Notes: generated from the letters alone by a model not told the origin. A stretch of 64,000 nucleotides of DNA from Anthoceros angustus (GCA_010909165.1 VJWM01000019.1:930001-994000), one strand, 5' to 3'; positions 1 through 10,170 are shown, counted from the stretch's first letter. Translations and numbers: made by a program.

Positions 1-149
1 GGAAAGAAATGACAAACTTAATACCAAGCCTCCAAAGTATGTTTTTTGGTGAACATGAGACTATTATAAAAAAGAGATGGGAAAAACCCATCCACCCCAA
101 AAACAAAGGGGAAAAAACCCAACGAAGGGCACCATGCCAGGGAGACTAG

Positions 150-485
150 CCCCCATGATCACATATTTCAAAACTACCAACCGCCCGAAGAACTTCGTGG
201 TGAAGGATGTGAAAAGGCCTACTTACCACCGGTGTCGAAGAAGCCACATCTCTTGCGCTTGCTGTCATTTTGTACACTGCGTTGGCCAACGCCCTCTGTA
301 GAGTGATGGAAACCCACTGTCGTAAGAAAGCAACAATACAAGAAAGGGGGAGGCCAACCCCATTCTTGTGGCTGTGATAAGCCTTGGCGCAGGCCTTGAC
401 GAACTTGGAGAAATCCTAGCCCATGGCTCCATGAGTCTCGATGGCAAGGGGGATGAAGGCGTGGACGCAACGCCTGATGCCAGAA
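150..485 (-). pseudogene. Relic of a retroelement ORF C-terminal region
   Basis: Read on the minus strand from about 485, the translation gives FIPLAIETHGAMG, one stop, then DFSKFVKACAKAYHSHK, a segment ending FLRQWVSITLQRALANAV, and a stop near 150. The pattern (a FxPxxxETxGxxG block followed some 40 residues later by a Trp-containing helix and an ALQRxNA-like end) is what I remember from the C-terminal tails of non-LTR reverse-transcriptase ORFs; this is recall, not a search result. No reverse-transcriptase core is present to the right, where a satellite begins. The in-frame stop and missing core suggest a dead fragment. It could instead be the end of an unrelated host gene. Confidence 0.3.
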
Positions 486-597
486 CCTGATGCCAAAAAC
501 TAGCCTGATGCCAAAAACTAGTACCCCCGACGCTGAGAAAAAAACTAAAACTAATGCTAAAAACTGCCACTACAAGAATCACAGGTATTTTACAACG

Positions 598-1165
598 TAT
601 TTTACAACATAATTTACAATCTCATGTTGTAAAAACGGACATTGTGATTAATAACAATAATAAAGAGTTAAAAAAATAAAGAACACAATTTGAGAAAAAT
701 GGTTTACAACGTAATCTACAACAAGGGAGCCACATCATCAATTGCTGTTGTAAATGGCCTCCAATCATATTTTTGTGATTAATAATAATAATAATAATAA
801 TAAAGGTTAAAAAAATTAAAAACACATTTTGAGAAAAATATTTTACAACGTAATCTACAACAAGGAAGCCATGTCATCAATCGTTGTTGTAAATGGCCTC
901 AAATCATATTTCTGTGATTAATAATAATAATAAAGAGTTTTGAAGAAATAGAAAATAAATTTTGAGAAAAAAGCTTTACAACGTAATCTACAACAAGGCA
1001 GCCACGTCATCACATGCTGTTGTAAATGGATTCCAAACATATTTTTGTGATTAGTGATATTAATAAATATTTTTAGAAAAAAAAGATCAAATTTTTAAAA
1101 AAAGGCTTTTACAACGTAATCTACGACGAGGGACCCACATCATCAATCCATTGTTGTAAATGAGC
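598..1165. repeat. Five-unit tandem satellite, period about 105-138 bp
   Basis: The phrase TTTACAACGTAATCTACAAC recurs at 703, 841, 975 and 1108, with a diverged first unit at about 598. Each unit continues with a GCCACATCATCA-like stretch, GTTGTAAATGG, TTTTTGTGATTAATAATAATAA and an A-rich end with TTTGAGAAAAA. TTTACAAC and GTTGTAAA are exact inverted repeats inside each unit, so every unit can fold into a small hairpin. No coding potential is visible. Confidence 0.85.
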
Positions 1166-1448
1166 ACCCGAAAGAGTGCCATATCATCCAACTAAAAACC
1201 TCCATTGTAAACCGAGTCTTAAACTTGCCACATCAGCGAAACTTAAACCAATTTACAGCGGAGGTTGTTAGTCGTTATAGAGATTAGGACAGTTGCAAAA
1301 GGGGGCCACCAAAATTAGACACCAAGAATAGCAAGAACCCTCGCTGGAAACCCTAAAACTAAGCCCGCGGACACGCACTGCCGGCTGACGCAGCCGCTAC
1401 CGGAAGGCGGAGCCCCGGCCCGGTAAGTCCGGTAGGCAAGGCATGCCC
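1166..1448. other. No gene seen; flank of the Ty3 5' LTR
   Basis: Mixed-composition sequence between the satellite and the 5' LTR. A short GC-rich stretch around 1370-1440 has the repeated phrases CCGG and CCCGGTAAGTCCGG. I see no ORF, RNA gene or clear repeat. Confidence 0.4.
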
Positions 1449-1875
1449 ATTACAGCACACCGCCAGCCATAAGCCCGTGACGCCCGCCGTGAGACGGTTA
1501 TGCAGCTAACCCGCTTAGGTTATCGACCCAGAGGTACCACTACCTGCTCGAAAGAGAACCCGGAATGTGATAATGACGCGTTAGGGCATGCTAAAACTTA
1601 AACTTGTTTTCCGAAACTAGTCCTAGTAAATAGGTTATTTACTAACTTAGGCTAGAGAAAGGGGATTAAATCCCCATTTACTGTGGTAGTTAGACTTGAT
1701 CCTGAACAGACTTCCCAGTCTGTTACCAGGGGCTTCTTGGCCGGACACTAGCCAGCCCCTTCTTGTACTATGGACACTAAGAATTCAATAGCCATTTGCT
1801 GAAGGCTCATCTCACGACGGGGAGCTCAGGTCCTGAAAGCGCATCTGGGTTTGAATGCAGATCCTTGCCGTGACA
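1449..1875 (+). repeat. 5' LTR of the Ty3/gypsy element
   Basis: Aligns along its length with 44444-44876. Shared blocks include AAGCCCGTGACGCCC, GGCATGCTAAAACTTAAACT, TAGTCCTAGTAAATAGGTTA, GGCCGGACACTAGCCAGCCC and the shared end CAGATCCTTGCCGTGACA. The start is degenerate. The copies differ largely at CAG/CTG-containing words, for example GATCCTGAACAG here and GATCACGAGCAG in the 3' LTR. Confidence 0.9.
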
Positions 1876-1877
1876 CT

Positions 1878-1889
1878 TGGTATCAGAGC
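1878..1889 (+). promoter_or_regulatory. Primer binding site, initiator tRNA-Met type
   Basis: TGGTATCAGAGC lies 2 bp after the LTR end. It is complementary to the conserved 3' end of plant initiator tRNA-Met (GCTCTGATACCA), the usual primer of many Ty3/gypsy and Ty1/copia elements. Confidence 0.92.
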
Positions 1890-2168
1890 AACGACCTTGG
1901 ACTCAACGACGAGACAGGCCCAACTGCCAACCTAGCGTAGAGAACACAAGGAGTCAGGGAAGCGAGATCAAGGAACAAGAATCGGAGTTGGGATTCCTGA
2001 AAGATCTAGCCCTGAAGGTTGTGAACACTTACGGCGCCGCTGTGCACGGTTGTCTCGGGGAGAGTCGGGCTACCTCCGGCGGACCGGCGAGGCCGCCAGG
2101 TCAGCTCGTGAAGTCTTCGACACTGCGACGCGCTTCGGACATCTCGAACTCCGGATCCACTAGACACC

Positions 2169-2567
2169 ATGAGTGACTACATCACGAGAAGCGGTGGAGA
2201 GGGAACTTACCACCGGCCAGGCGGCGGGAGAGGCTTGGAGAACATTGGGGAACGAGTGCAGGCGGGGCGGAGAGTGGCAGGCGCAACTCAAGACAGATTG
2301 ACCAGTATCCATGTCTTGGGACGCGCGCCAACAGAATCTTCGGAAGGCCAAGCTCGGCGACTCCGAAGGTTGAATAGTCGGCAGCAACGGGAATACCAGG
2401 AGCGTTCGGAGTCGGAACGCGATGGACCAGGCATGACCACCGCCGTGGAAGGTCCAAATCCCGCATATGCTAGCGAACCTGTACCCCGAAGGCGAGGACG
2501 TCCACGCAAGCGACCTTTGGCTTCGGCGGATCCGACATCTGCGGGCGGCGGCCCTACGGGACAGTGA
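2169..2567 (+). CDS. gag: Gag N-terminal region with AT-hook-like motif (first copy)
   Basis: The ORF starts with MSDYITRSGGEGTYHRPGGG 280 bp after the primer site, which fits the first gag start codon. The N-terminal half is Gly/Arg-rich; residues around 107-118 read PRRRGRPRKRPL, an AT-hook-like core (RGRP flanked by basic residues) that could bind AT-rich DNA minor groove. The frame is lost at 2567, and fragments of the same protein continue in other frames to about 3300 (EVEPPEHPPAPQW, DKMEKYLTASEKDD). The whole 2404-3300 stretch is repeated at 3410-4270, so this copy is the eroded half of a local duplication. Probably part of one Gag polyprotein. Confidence 0.7.
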   Translation: MSDYITRSGGEGTYHRPGGGRGLENIGERVQAGRRVAGATQDRLTSIHVLGRAPTESSEGQARRLRRLNSRQQREYQERSESERDGPGMTTAVEGPNPAYASEPVPRRRGRPRKRPLASADPTSAGGGPTGQ

Positions 2568-3345
2568 ACCCGAGAAACCCGGCGGTCCGGGACATGGAAG
2601 CACGAATGGCTAACCTCGAAAACGCGTTGGAGAAGAATTAAACCCTCACGGGTCGGGGCCGAAGATAGGTGGTGTGGAAGCCACTTGAAAGCCTTTGGAT
2701 GAGTTGTGTCGGACGAACCAACACCGGTTGGAAGGCCAACTGGCGGGTGTCCTTCAACTGCTCGAACACTCAACAATGGGTCGAACGGTGTGACGGACCC
2801 ACCCAGCACTTCCCCTGGTCCCACAATTCAGAGGAAGTCGAGCCACCGGAGCACCCACCTGCTCCTCAATGGGGAGGAGTGGGCAGGGAGGGTCGGACCT
2901 CACCAGCACTGAACCTCTCATCCGGTCGAAGTCGAGGGGTCGATGAGATCACGAAAAAATGGTGGTGGAGCTGCTGCACAGGAGAAAGGCGACAAGGAGA
3001 TCAAAGGGCCTTGGCAGATGCCTTATGGCGGGAGAAGGCCAAGGCGGTTGGAGTCGGACACATTGGAGAGTGAGGAGCAGCATTTCAAGCCCCGCCCTCA
3101 GCTCGACAAGGAGCTTTAGAGGAAGATCAAGACCACGACCTTCGATTAAGAGGGCAGTGTATATGGCTGGACAAAATGGAGAAATACCTCACAGCGAGCG
3201 AAAAGGATGACTTACAACGGATTCAATTGCGTAATGTCTACGGAGGATATGCGTATAGGTGGTGGAGAGAGGAGCATGTGGACACAGGAATGGAACGACC
3301 ATATACACTGGGCGGTCTTGAGACGCGCCAGTAATCTTGGAAGGC
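2404..3345 (+). pseudogene. gag: Eroded first copy of the gag middle region
   Basis: Corresponds segment by segment to 3410-4300: the MTTAVEGPNPAYASE / AT-hook block, NTGWKAN, EVEPPEHPPAPQWGG, VVELL, ESEEQHFKPRPQLDKEL and DKMEKYLTASEKDD all recur. This copy is shorter and shifts frame repeatedly, often where the other copy has CAG or CTG (TCTGCGGGC here, TCTGCAGGGC there). It is either a decayed tandem duplicate or an assembly stutter. Confidence 0.6.
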
Positions 3346-3364
3346 CAAGCTCGGCGACTCAAGG

Positions 3365-4570
3365 TTGATCGATCAGAACGGAATACCGAGGCGTCGAGTC
3401 AACGCTGGACCGAGCATGACCACCGCCGTGGAAGGTCCAAATCCCGCATATGCTAGCGAATCTGTACCCCGAAGGCGAGGACGTCCACGCAAGCGACCTT
3501 TGGCTTCGGCGGATCCGACATCTGCAGGGCCGTCGGCCCGCACGGAGGACATTCAGAACCCAGAAAACCCCGAAGCGGTCCAGGACATGGAAGCACGAAT
3601 GGCTAACCTGGAAAACGCGTTGGAGAAGAATTCTGAAACCCTCACGTCAGCCAAGATAGGTGGTGGAAGCCACTTGAAAGACTGGATGAGTTGTGCCGGA
3701 CGAACCAACACCGGTTGGAAGGCCAACCGGCGGTGTCCTTCAACCGAACACTCCCAACCGGCCGAACTGACGCCACTGCACTCCACCCAACCTGACTCGT
3801 CCCCACAAGTCCCACGAATTCCAGAGGAAGTCGAGCCACCGGAGCACCCACCTGCTCCTCAATGGGGAGGAGGCGGAGGGCCTGACCACCAAGATCAACC
3901 TCTCATCCGGTCGAAGTCGAGGGGTCGATGAGATCCTGAAAAAAATGGTGGTGGAGCTGCTGCCTGGGGAGAAAGACGACAAGGAGATCAAGGCGTTAGC
4001 ACGCCGGCTTCAGGTGATGCCTTATGAAAACTGGGAGAAGGCCAAGGCGAAGTTGGAGTCAGACCTGTTGGAGAGTGAGGAGCAGCATTTCAAGCCCCGC
4101 CCTCAGCTCGACAAGGAGCTTTAGAGGAAGATCAAGACCACGACCTTCGACGGAGTCGTTAAGGAGGCGCAGGGAGTGTATGACTGGCTGGACAAAATGG
4201 AGAAATACCTCACAGCGAGCGAAAAGGATGACTTCGGATTCAATTACGTAATGTCTCCGAGGGATATGCGATAGGTGGTGGTGGAGACAGAGAGAACGCT
4301 AAGTGGACTGGAATGGAACCATATACACTGGCGGTCTTCGACAGTTTTCTTGGAGCAGTTCCTTCCCGTCAATCATAACCGAGACACAGATCACCGCCCG
4401 CAAGATCTATCAATGTGGCACTATACAAAATCTGCGACAAATTTTTGCAGCTTACCTTGGATCTACCCCGTTTGGACGAGGAAGGTGGAGAAGTTTATCG
4501 GCGCTTCGCTTTGAGTTAAGCGGTGTTAACCAAACAAATCCGGGGACCACAGTAGAAGCTATCCGGCCGC
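3365..4570 (+). CDS. gag: Gag, second copy: AT-hook, coiled coil, Pro-rich region and capsid-like domain
   Basis: The best-preserved gag body. Order: AT-hook-like RRRGRPRKRP; a helical segment (MEARMANLENALEKNSETLT) likely to coil; a Pro-rich linker (EVEPPEHPPAPQWGGG); then, after a frameshift near 3925, KKMVVELLPGEKDDKEIKAL and ENWEKAKAKLESDLLESEEQ, and the retrotransposon-Gag-like YDWLDKMEKYLTASEKDD with Trp-rich continuation and a block ending RQFLQLTLDLPRLDE-like in a shifted frame. These are the features of a Ty3 capsid region (multi-helix, Trp/Tyr-rich). At least three frameshifts are visible; many fall at CWG words or homopolymers, so coding status is uncertain. Confidence 0.7.
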
Positions 4571-4584
4571 CATGAACTATAAGC

Positions 4585-5424
4585 TTGAATAAATACAAAC
4601 ACCTGGGAACAATCGGTGGTCAGAAACAGAGGTATGGAAAGTCTGTCAACGCAATGAATAAAAAACCAGTTTTCAAAATCCTCTCAGAAGCAGAAAAGAA
4701 GGAGTATCAAGACAAGAAGATGTGCTTCACCTGCACAAGTGCAGATCATGGTTCACGAAACTGTCCTCATCGCAAGGAGTTCATTGCATGGCTGAAGGAG
4801 ACGGGCAACACCACCCGAACCAGCCATCAGCACACCCGGCAACGCGATAATCATTCGGTTACCATCGAGGTAGGAGGCATCACCTCGGTAACCCCAAGGC
4901 TTACCTTGGTGTTGTGTCTTTGGAGGCTGTGCTCTACACCATGTCCCCTTAAATTCCGAGTACAATTGGAAGGCATGGCGGTCACAGCCTTAGCAGTGGG
5001 GCCAGCCACCACTACATCTCAGGCGGCAGCCATGCAGAGCACATGCGGGACTCGGGTCAACTATCTATGGTAGCGGCTTGGAGAAGGACACGGCGTGAAA
5101 TGGGTAGAAGCTCACCTTACCTTCCTGGGGGGATATACGGAAGAGTTAAAACTGATAGTGATGCCCAGTCTCGCCCATGATGTGATAGTGGGGAAACCCT
5201 GGTTAGCTGCCCATTCCAAACATCTCCAGATAGATTGGTCGAACAATGTGGTCAACCTGCGAGTGGACCACCAGCAGTATGAGTTAGTAGGGGAAGCACA
5301 CCTCCCAGACAAGCATTTGTTCGCTGTTTCCGCGCTACATAAAGCAAGCGCCATGGCGACTTCACGTATAGCGAAATTGAAGAAGGTTCACCTTTGGAAA
5401 GCCTGCGAAACACGGCGGAGCTAG
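4585..5424 (+). CDS. Gag nucleocapsid zinc knuckle and aspartic protease region
   Basis: Continues the polyprotein. Positions 4723-4764 encode CFTCTSADHGSRNC, a perfect CX2CX4HX4C zinc knuckle of Gag nucleocapsid. Downstream, in a second frame from 5095, the protein reads VKWVEAHLTFLGGYTEEL followed by AHDVIVGKPWLAAHSKHLQI and DWSNNVVNLRVDHQQYEL. That matches the C-terminal half of Ty3 retropepsins (a DVILGxxWL-like block, then IDW). The catalytic D[ST]GA part should lie near 4985-5010 but is damaged (AVGPATTT in one frame). The order NC then PR fits gag-pol. A second, more eroded copy occupies about 5770-6530. Confidence 0.75.
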
Positions 5425-5431
5425 CAAGGCG

Positions 5432-6540
5432 GTGAAGAGGAACTGCAGGGATATGCGTATAGGTGGTGGAGACAGAGAGAACGCCAAGTGGACCTGGGAA
5501 TGGAACCAGCCATATACACCTGGGCGGTCTTCGACAGTTTTCTTGAAATGGCCTTCCTCAATCATAACCGAGATAGATCACCGCCCGCAAGATCTATCAA
5601 TGTGGCACTATAGTGAGTAATCTGCGACAAATTTTTGCAGCTTACCTTGGATCTACCCCGTTTGGACGAGGAACAAGGTGGAGAAGTTTATCGCTCGCTT
5701 TGAGTTAAGGGCGACGTTAACCAAACAAATCCAGTGGACCCCGGTAGAAGCTATCCGCCATGCCATGAACTATGGCTTGAATAAATACAAACACCGGGAA
5801 CAATGTGGTCGTAAATGAGAGGTATGGAAAGTCTCATAACGCAATGAATAAAAACCAGTTTTCAAAATCCTCTCGAAGGTAAAAGAAGGAGTATCAAGAC
5901 AAGAAGATGCTTCACCGCACAAGTGCATCATGGTTCAAACCGCCCTCATCGCAAGGGAGTTCATTGCATGGTCAAGGAGACGCAACACCACCCGAACCAG
6001 CCATCCCAACGCAGACACCCAAGAACAATAGAATCATTCGTTACCTCGAGGAGGTAGGAGGCCACCTCCCAAGAACCCCAAGGCTTGCAACGGCTGTTGT
6101 GTGCTGGAGGCTTGTGCTCTACACCATGTCCCCCTTAAATTCCGAGTACAATTGGAAGGCATGGCGGTCACATGTTGGACAAGGGGGCCAGCCACCACTA
6201 CATCTCCGGCGAGCCCGCAGGCGCACTCGCATGCAAGACTCGGGTCAATATTCAGTGGTGACGTAATAAAGGACACCAACAGAGAGAAGTGGTAGAAGCT
6301 CACCTTACCTTCCCGGGGATATACGGAAGAGTTAAAACTGATAGTGATGCCCCATGATGTGATAGTGGGGAAACTCGTTAGCTGCCATTCCAAACATCTC
6401 CGATAGATTGGAACAATGTGGTCAACTGCGAGTGGACCACCAGCAGTATGAGTTAGTAGGGGAAGCACACCTCCCAGACAAGCATTTGTTCGCTGTTTCC
6501 GCGCTACATAAAGCAACTGCCCATGGCAGCTTCCTGTACA
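5432..6540 (+). pseudogene. Second, eroded copy of gag end, zinc knuckle and protease
   Basis: Repeats 4260-5400: capsid-end sequence (about 5450-5770, with AVFDSFL and ATLTKQIQWTPVEAIRHA in shifting frames), a damaged zinc knuckle (about 5905-5950; CACCTGCAC of the first copy is CACCGCAC here) and protease end (6290-6530). Only the last part, from 6408, stays in frame and runs into reverse transcriptase. The first 300 bases are better preserved than the first copy, the knuckle is worse, so neither copy is simply the parent. Confidence 0.6.
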
Positions 6541-6902
6541 TAGCGAAATTGAAGAAGGTCACCCCACTGGAAGGCACTGCAGAAACACGAGCGGAGCTAG
6601 CAAGACAGGCTGAAGAGGAACTACCCGAGGATATGAAGTCCCTACTGGTGGAATTCAAGGACCTGTTTGCAGATCCCACTGAGCTCCCTCCTCAACGTTT
6701 TGTGGACCACCGCATTGACCTGGTCACAGGCGCCAAACCTGTCAGCATCCAACCATACAGAACCTCAGTCATGGAGAATGCAGAAATCAAAAAACAGGTA
6801 GATGCTTTCCTGGCTCAAGGGTTTGTAAAACCCTCCATCTCACCTTATGGAGCCCCAATACTACTAGTTGCCAAGCCTGATGGGGGTTGGAGACTCATAT
6901 AG
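6408..6902 (+). CDS. pol: Pol: protease end and reverse transcriptase N-terminus (first copy)
   Basis: One frame covers the protease tail (RVDHQQYELVGEAHLPD), a linker, and the start of reverse transcriptase: LFADPTELPPQRFVDHRIDL, IQPYRTSVMENAEIKKQVD, FLAQGFVKPSISPYGAPILL and VAKPDGGWRL. This is the conserved Ty3 RT entry (HxIxL, PYR, E(I/L)KxQ, (I)xPSxSPxxSPVxxVxKKDG). The frame stops at 6902 and a compressed, frame-shifted version of the following palm segment occupies 6903-7010. The RT start is then repeated at 7040. Confidence 0.8.
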   Translation: MEQCGQLRVDHQQYELVGEAHLPDKHLFAVSALHKATAHGSFLYIAKLKKVTPLEGTAETRAELARQAEEELPEDMKSLLVEFKDLFADPTELPPQRFVDHRIDLVTGAKPVSIQPYRTSVMENAEIKKQVDAFLAQGFVKPSISPYGAPILLVAKPDGGWRLI

Positions 6903-6981
6903 ATTACCGAGGTCTCAACTGGCAACTATAAAGAACATGTATCGGTGCCCGAATTGATGATCGGACCAACTACATGGGTCG

Positions 6982-7899
6982 GTGTGGTTCACCAAGATTG
7001 ACTTACGCCCGGATTCCACCAGATACGTGTCAAGAGGAACCGAGGACATGAAGTCCTTGGTGGAATTCAAGGATCTGTTTGCAGATCCCACTGAGCTCCC
7101 TCCTCGACGTTCTGTGGACCACCGCATTGACCTGGTCACAGGCGCAAACTCCAAGATCCAACCATACAGAACCTCAGTCATGGAGAATGCAGAAATCAAA
7201 AAACAGGTAGATGCTTTCCTGGCTCAAGGGTTTGTAAGACCCTCCATCTCACCTTATGGAGCCCCAATACTACTAGTTGCCAAGCCTGATGGGGGTTGGA
7301 GACTCTGTATAGATTACCGAGGTCTCAACCGGGCAACTATAAAGAACATGTATCAGATGCCCAGAATTGATGAGATTCTGGACCAACTACATGGGTCAGT
7401 GTGGTTCACCAAGATTGACTTACGCTCTGGATTCCACCAGATACGTGTCAAAGAGGGTGTGAACACAAAAGCGACTCCAACCCGCCATGGCCATTATGAG
7501 TGGGTGGTGATGCCCATGGGCCTCACAAATGCACCGGCTACCTTCCAGTGCCTAATGCAGGACATCCTCAGACCATTGTTGGGGCGAGGTGTGGAAGTGT
7601 TTCTGGATGATATCCTCATCCACTCCGCGGACACAGAAACCCACATTAAGTTGGTTAGGGCAGTCATGCAGCTCTTACAGAAACACCAGCTCTTAGCAAA
7701 AAGGAGCAAATGCACCTTCATGCGCCGGGAAGTGGAGTACCTGGGGCATATTGTTACAAGAGACGGGACTAGAATGGACTACGCAAGATCAAAGCCATCA
7801 CAGTGGACTACCGGACATTACCAACTCGGTGATTCCTTGGACTTGCAGGGTTCTATCGGAGATTTATCCAGGGCTTCAGTCAGATCGCCCTACCTCTGA
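6982..7899 (+). CDS. pol: Pol: reverse transcriptase, nearly complete
   Basis: 305 codons carrying most of a Ty3 RT. After 12 residues left from the previous copy, it repeats EFKDLFADPTELPPRRSVD and then runs through GWRLCIDYRGLNRATIKN, MPRIDEILDQL, WFTKIDLRSGFHQIRV, EWVVMPMGLTNAPATFQ, the catalytic VFLDDILIHS (near 7597-7625; the F-x-D-D form of the YxDD box) and CTFMRREVEYLGHIVTRDG. The palm Asp of KIDL and the two Asp of LDD are present. Past about 7770 the thumb is frame-shifted. The best-preserved enzyme domain in the element; it copies the RNA into DNA in the cytoplasmic particle. Confidence 0.9.
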   Translation: MWFTKIDLRPDSTRYVSRGTEDMKSLVEFKDLFADPTELPPRRSVDHRIDLVTGANSKIQPYRTSVMENAEIKKQVDAFLAQGFVRPSISPYGAPILLVAKPDGGWRLCIDYRGLNRATIKNMYQMPRIDEILDQLHGSVWFTKIDLRSGFHQIRVKEGVNTKATPTRHGHYEWVVMPMGLTNAPATFQCLMQDILRPLLGRGVEVFLDDILIHSADTETHIKLVRAVMQLLQKHQLLAKRSKCTFMRREVEYLGHIVTRDGTRMDYARSKPSQWTTGHYQLGDSLDLQGSIGDLSRASVRSPYL

Positions 7900-8420
7900 C
7901 AGATGCTCTCAAACAATCTGCTAACAAACCCTTCCACTTGGATGCAGCGGCCCAGCAAGCTTTCGCCCAACTGAAACAGGCGTTGAGCACCGGACCAGTC
8001 TTGGCAGTGGCAGACCCCAAGGGTACCTACAGTGTACACACGGATGCATCAGACTTTGCCCTTGGGGCAGTCTTATCACAGGACGGTCGAGTCATTGCCT
8101 ATGAATCTCACAAACTCCAAGGTGCACAAGTCAACTACGCAGTCCACGACAAGGAGATGCTAGCAATTGTCCATGCACTCAAGGCATGGTGGCATTACTT
8201 GCTCGGACAAAAGTTTGATTTTCGACCATCATTCCTTGACATTTCTTCACTCAACCGAATTTGAATGCCAGACAAAGGCGGTGGTCAGAGTACTTAGCCG
8301 ATTTCCATTTTGACATCAAGTATGTCGTAGGGCCCTCCAACGCGATGGCGATGCCCTCGGTGACTCTCACCATGTCCTCCCAAGCTGGACACCATCGAGC
8401 GGTTCGGCAACATCACGAGG
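7900..8420 (+). CDS. pol: Pol: RNase H, first copy
   Basis: From 7938 the frame reads AFAQLKQALSTGPVLAVADP, then VHTDASDFALGAVLSQDGRV, IAYESHKLQGAQVNYAVHDK, EMLAIVHALKAWWHYLLGQK. This is Ty3 RNase H with the first catalytic Asp in HTDAS and the Glu in EMLAI. It breaks at about 8215 (TTTGATTTTCGACC where the third copy has TTTACAGTACACACTGACC), then continues out of frame into the WSEYLADFHFDIKYV linker (about 8282-8330). Two more copies follow directly. Confidence 0.85.
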
Positions 8421-8429
8421 ATCCTCACT

Positions 8430-8990
8430 TGCGGTGGTTCTATCGGAGATTTATCCAGGCTTGATCGGATCGCCTACCGATGAGATGCTCTCAAACAACT
8501 GCTAACAAACCCTTCCACTTGGATGCGGCTCAAAGAAGCTTCGCCCAACAGGAGCACGGACCGCCTTGGCAAAGGGGGTACCTAAGGCACACACGGATGC
8601 ATCGACTTTGCCTTGGGGCGGTCTTATCAGGGACGGTCGAGTCATTGCCTATGAATCTCACAAGCTCCAAGGTGCACAAGTCAACTACGAACAAGGAGAT
8701 GCTAGCAATTGTCCATGCACTCAAGGCATGGTGGCATTACTTGCTCGGACAAAAGTTTAAAGACACACCGACCATCATTCCTTCAGATTTCTTCACTCAA
8801 CCGAATTTGAATGCGGACAAAGGCGGTGGTCGAGTACTTAGCCGATTTCCATTTTGACATCAAGTATGTCGCAGGGCCCTCCAACGCGATGGCGATGCCC
8901 TCGGTGACTCTCACCATGTCCTCCCAATCGACACCATCGAGCGGTTCGGCAACATCACGAGGATCCTCACTTGCGGTGGTTCTATCGGAG
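8430..8990 (+). pseudogene. pol: RNase H, second copy (eroded)
   Basis: A shortened repeat of 7870-8420: TTCGCCCAACAGG, ACACGGATGCATCGACTTTG, TTATCAGGGACGGTCGAG and the linker are all present, but with many small losses. Compared with the clean copy at 9358-9480, GCCAGAC has become GCGGAC, GGTCAGAGT has become GGTCGAGT, and GCAGTGGCAGATG has become GCGATGGCGATG. The changes put CG where the other copy has CAG or CTG. No continuous catalytic domain remains. Confidence 0.75.
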
Positions 8991-9480
8991 ATTTATCCAG
9001 GCTTGATCGGATCGCCTACCGATGAGATGCTCTCAAACAACTGCTAACAAACCCTTCCACTTGGATGCGGCTCAAAGAAGCTTCGCCCAACAGGAGCACG
9101 GACCGCCTTGGCAAAGGGGGTACCTAAGGCACACACGGATGCATCAGACTTTGCCCTTGGGGCAGTCTTATCACGGGACGGTCGAGTCATTGCCTATGAA
9201 TCTCACAAGCTCCAAGGTGCACAAGTCAACTACGAACAAGGAGATGCTAGCAATTGTCCATGCACTCAAGGCATGGTGGCATTACTTGCTCGGACAAAAG
9301 TTTACAGTACACACTGACCATCATTCCCTTCAGCATTTCTTCACTCAACCGAATTTGAATGCCAGACAAAGGCGGTGGTCAGAGTACTTAGCCGATTTCC
9401 ATTTTGACATCAAGTATGTCGTAGGGCCCTCCAACGCAGTGGCAGATGCCCTCAGCAGGCGAGCTCTCACGCTGATGTCC
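8990..9480 (+). CDS. pol: Pol: RNase H, third copy, leading into integrase
   Basis: The left half is eroded like the second copy (the HTDAS block is read in a different frame, 9108-9317). From about 9225 the frame is clean: TNKEMLAIVHALKAWWHYLL, then FTVHTDHHSLQHFFTQPNLN, ARQRRWSEYLADFHFDIKYV and GPSNAVADALSR. The HTDHxxLxxF and DxxNxxADALSR blocks are the C-terminal end of Ty3 RNase H, including the last catalytic Asp in VADALSR. It joins integrase without a stop. Confidence 0.8.
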
Positions 9481-10170
9481 TCCCAACTGGACACCATCAG
9501 AGCGGTTCGGGCAGCGATCCCTGAGGATCCTCACTTGCAGGAGATTTATCAGCAACTGATCAAGGATACGGCAGGAGGAACACCCACAGCCTTGATGCAA
9601 ACTTACCAGCTTAAAGACGCCTGTGTCTACAGAAAGGGCCGGCTGGTGATCCCACAACACTTGACGGACATCCAGCAAAGTATCTTGCATGACTTGCATG
9701 ATTCCCCCATCTCTGGACACTTGGGCATCGACAGGACCTATGAACGGGTGAAGACCCATTTCCATTGGGAAGGCCTGCGCAATGACTGCATCCAGTGGGT
9801 CAGAAGTTGCACCTCATGTCAGCAAGCAAAGCCCGAACACCAGAAAACACCAGGACTGCTGTTACCTCTGCAGGTACCTGAAGGCAGGTTCCAATCCATC
9901 TCCATGGATTTTGTGACAGCCCTCCCACGGACACGCACAGGAAGGGACAGCATCTGGGTAGTTATGGACCGGTTGTCCAAATGTTGCCACTTCATTCCGG
10001 TGAATTCCAACATCACAGCTCCAAAGTTGGCCAGCATATTCACTAAGGAAATTTTCAGACTTCACGGCTGCCCTCAGAACATCGTTTCAGACCGCGACCC
10101 TAAGTTCACAGCAGGGTTTTGGCGAACCTTTACTGAAACCTTGGGCATCCAGCAGAGTTTGTCCTCCACA
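9481..10170 (+). CDS. pol: Pol: integrase 5' part (zinc finger and first two catalytic Asp)
   Basis: In frame with the preceding RNase H end. The HHCC zinc finger is visible as SGHLGIDRTYERVKTHFHW followed by CIQWVRSCTSCQQAKP. The catalytic core starts at about 9895; the first Asp is in SMDFVTALP (codon 9907-9909) and the second in VSDRDPKF (codon 10090-10092). The core is cut after codon 10168-10170 by the giant insertion; the Glu lies at 43517-43519. Before insertion this would have been a normal DDE integrase that joins the cDNA to the chromosome. Confidence 0.92.
10167..10170. repeat. Left target-site duplication CACA
   Basis: CACA at 10167-10170 is matched by CACA at 43486-43489 on the other side of the insert. 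Keeping one copy restores the integrase reading frame, giving codons for Ser-Ser-Thr-Cys-His-Pro-Glu-Ser-Asp-Gly-Gln, the expected integrase consensus at this point. Confidence 0.93.

Noticed and set aside
598-1165. CRISPR-like array of regularly spaced repeats
   Set aside because: Whole units repeat, including the 'spacers', and the setting is a eukaryotic genome; this is a satellite.
2404-9480. Calling the Ty3 element dead because of its many frameshifts
   Set aside because: The breaks cluster at CWG words and homopolymers and alternate between copies, so they may be sequence or assembly error; the status is left open.
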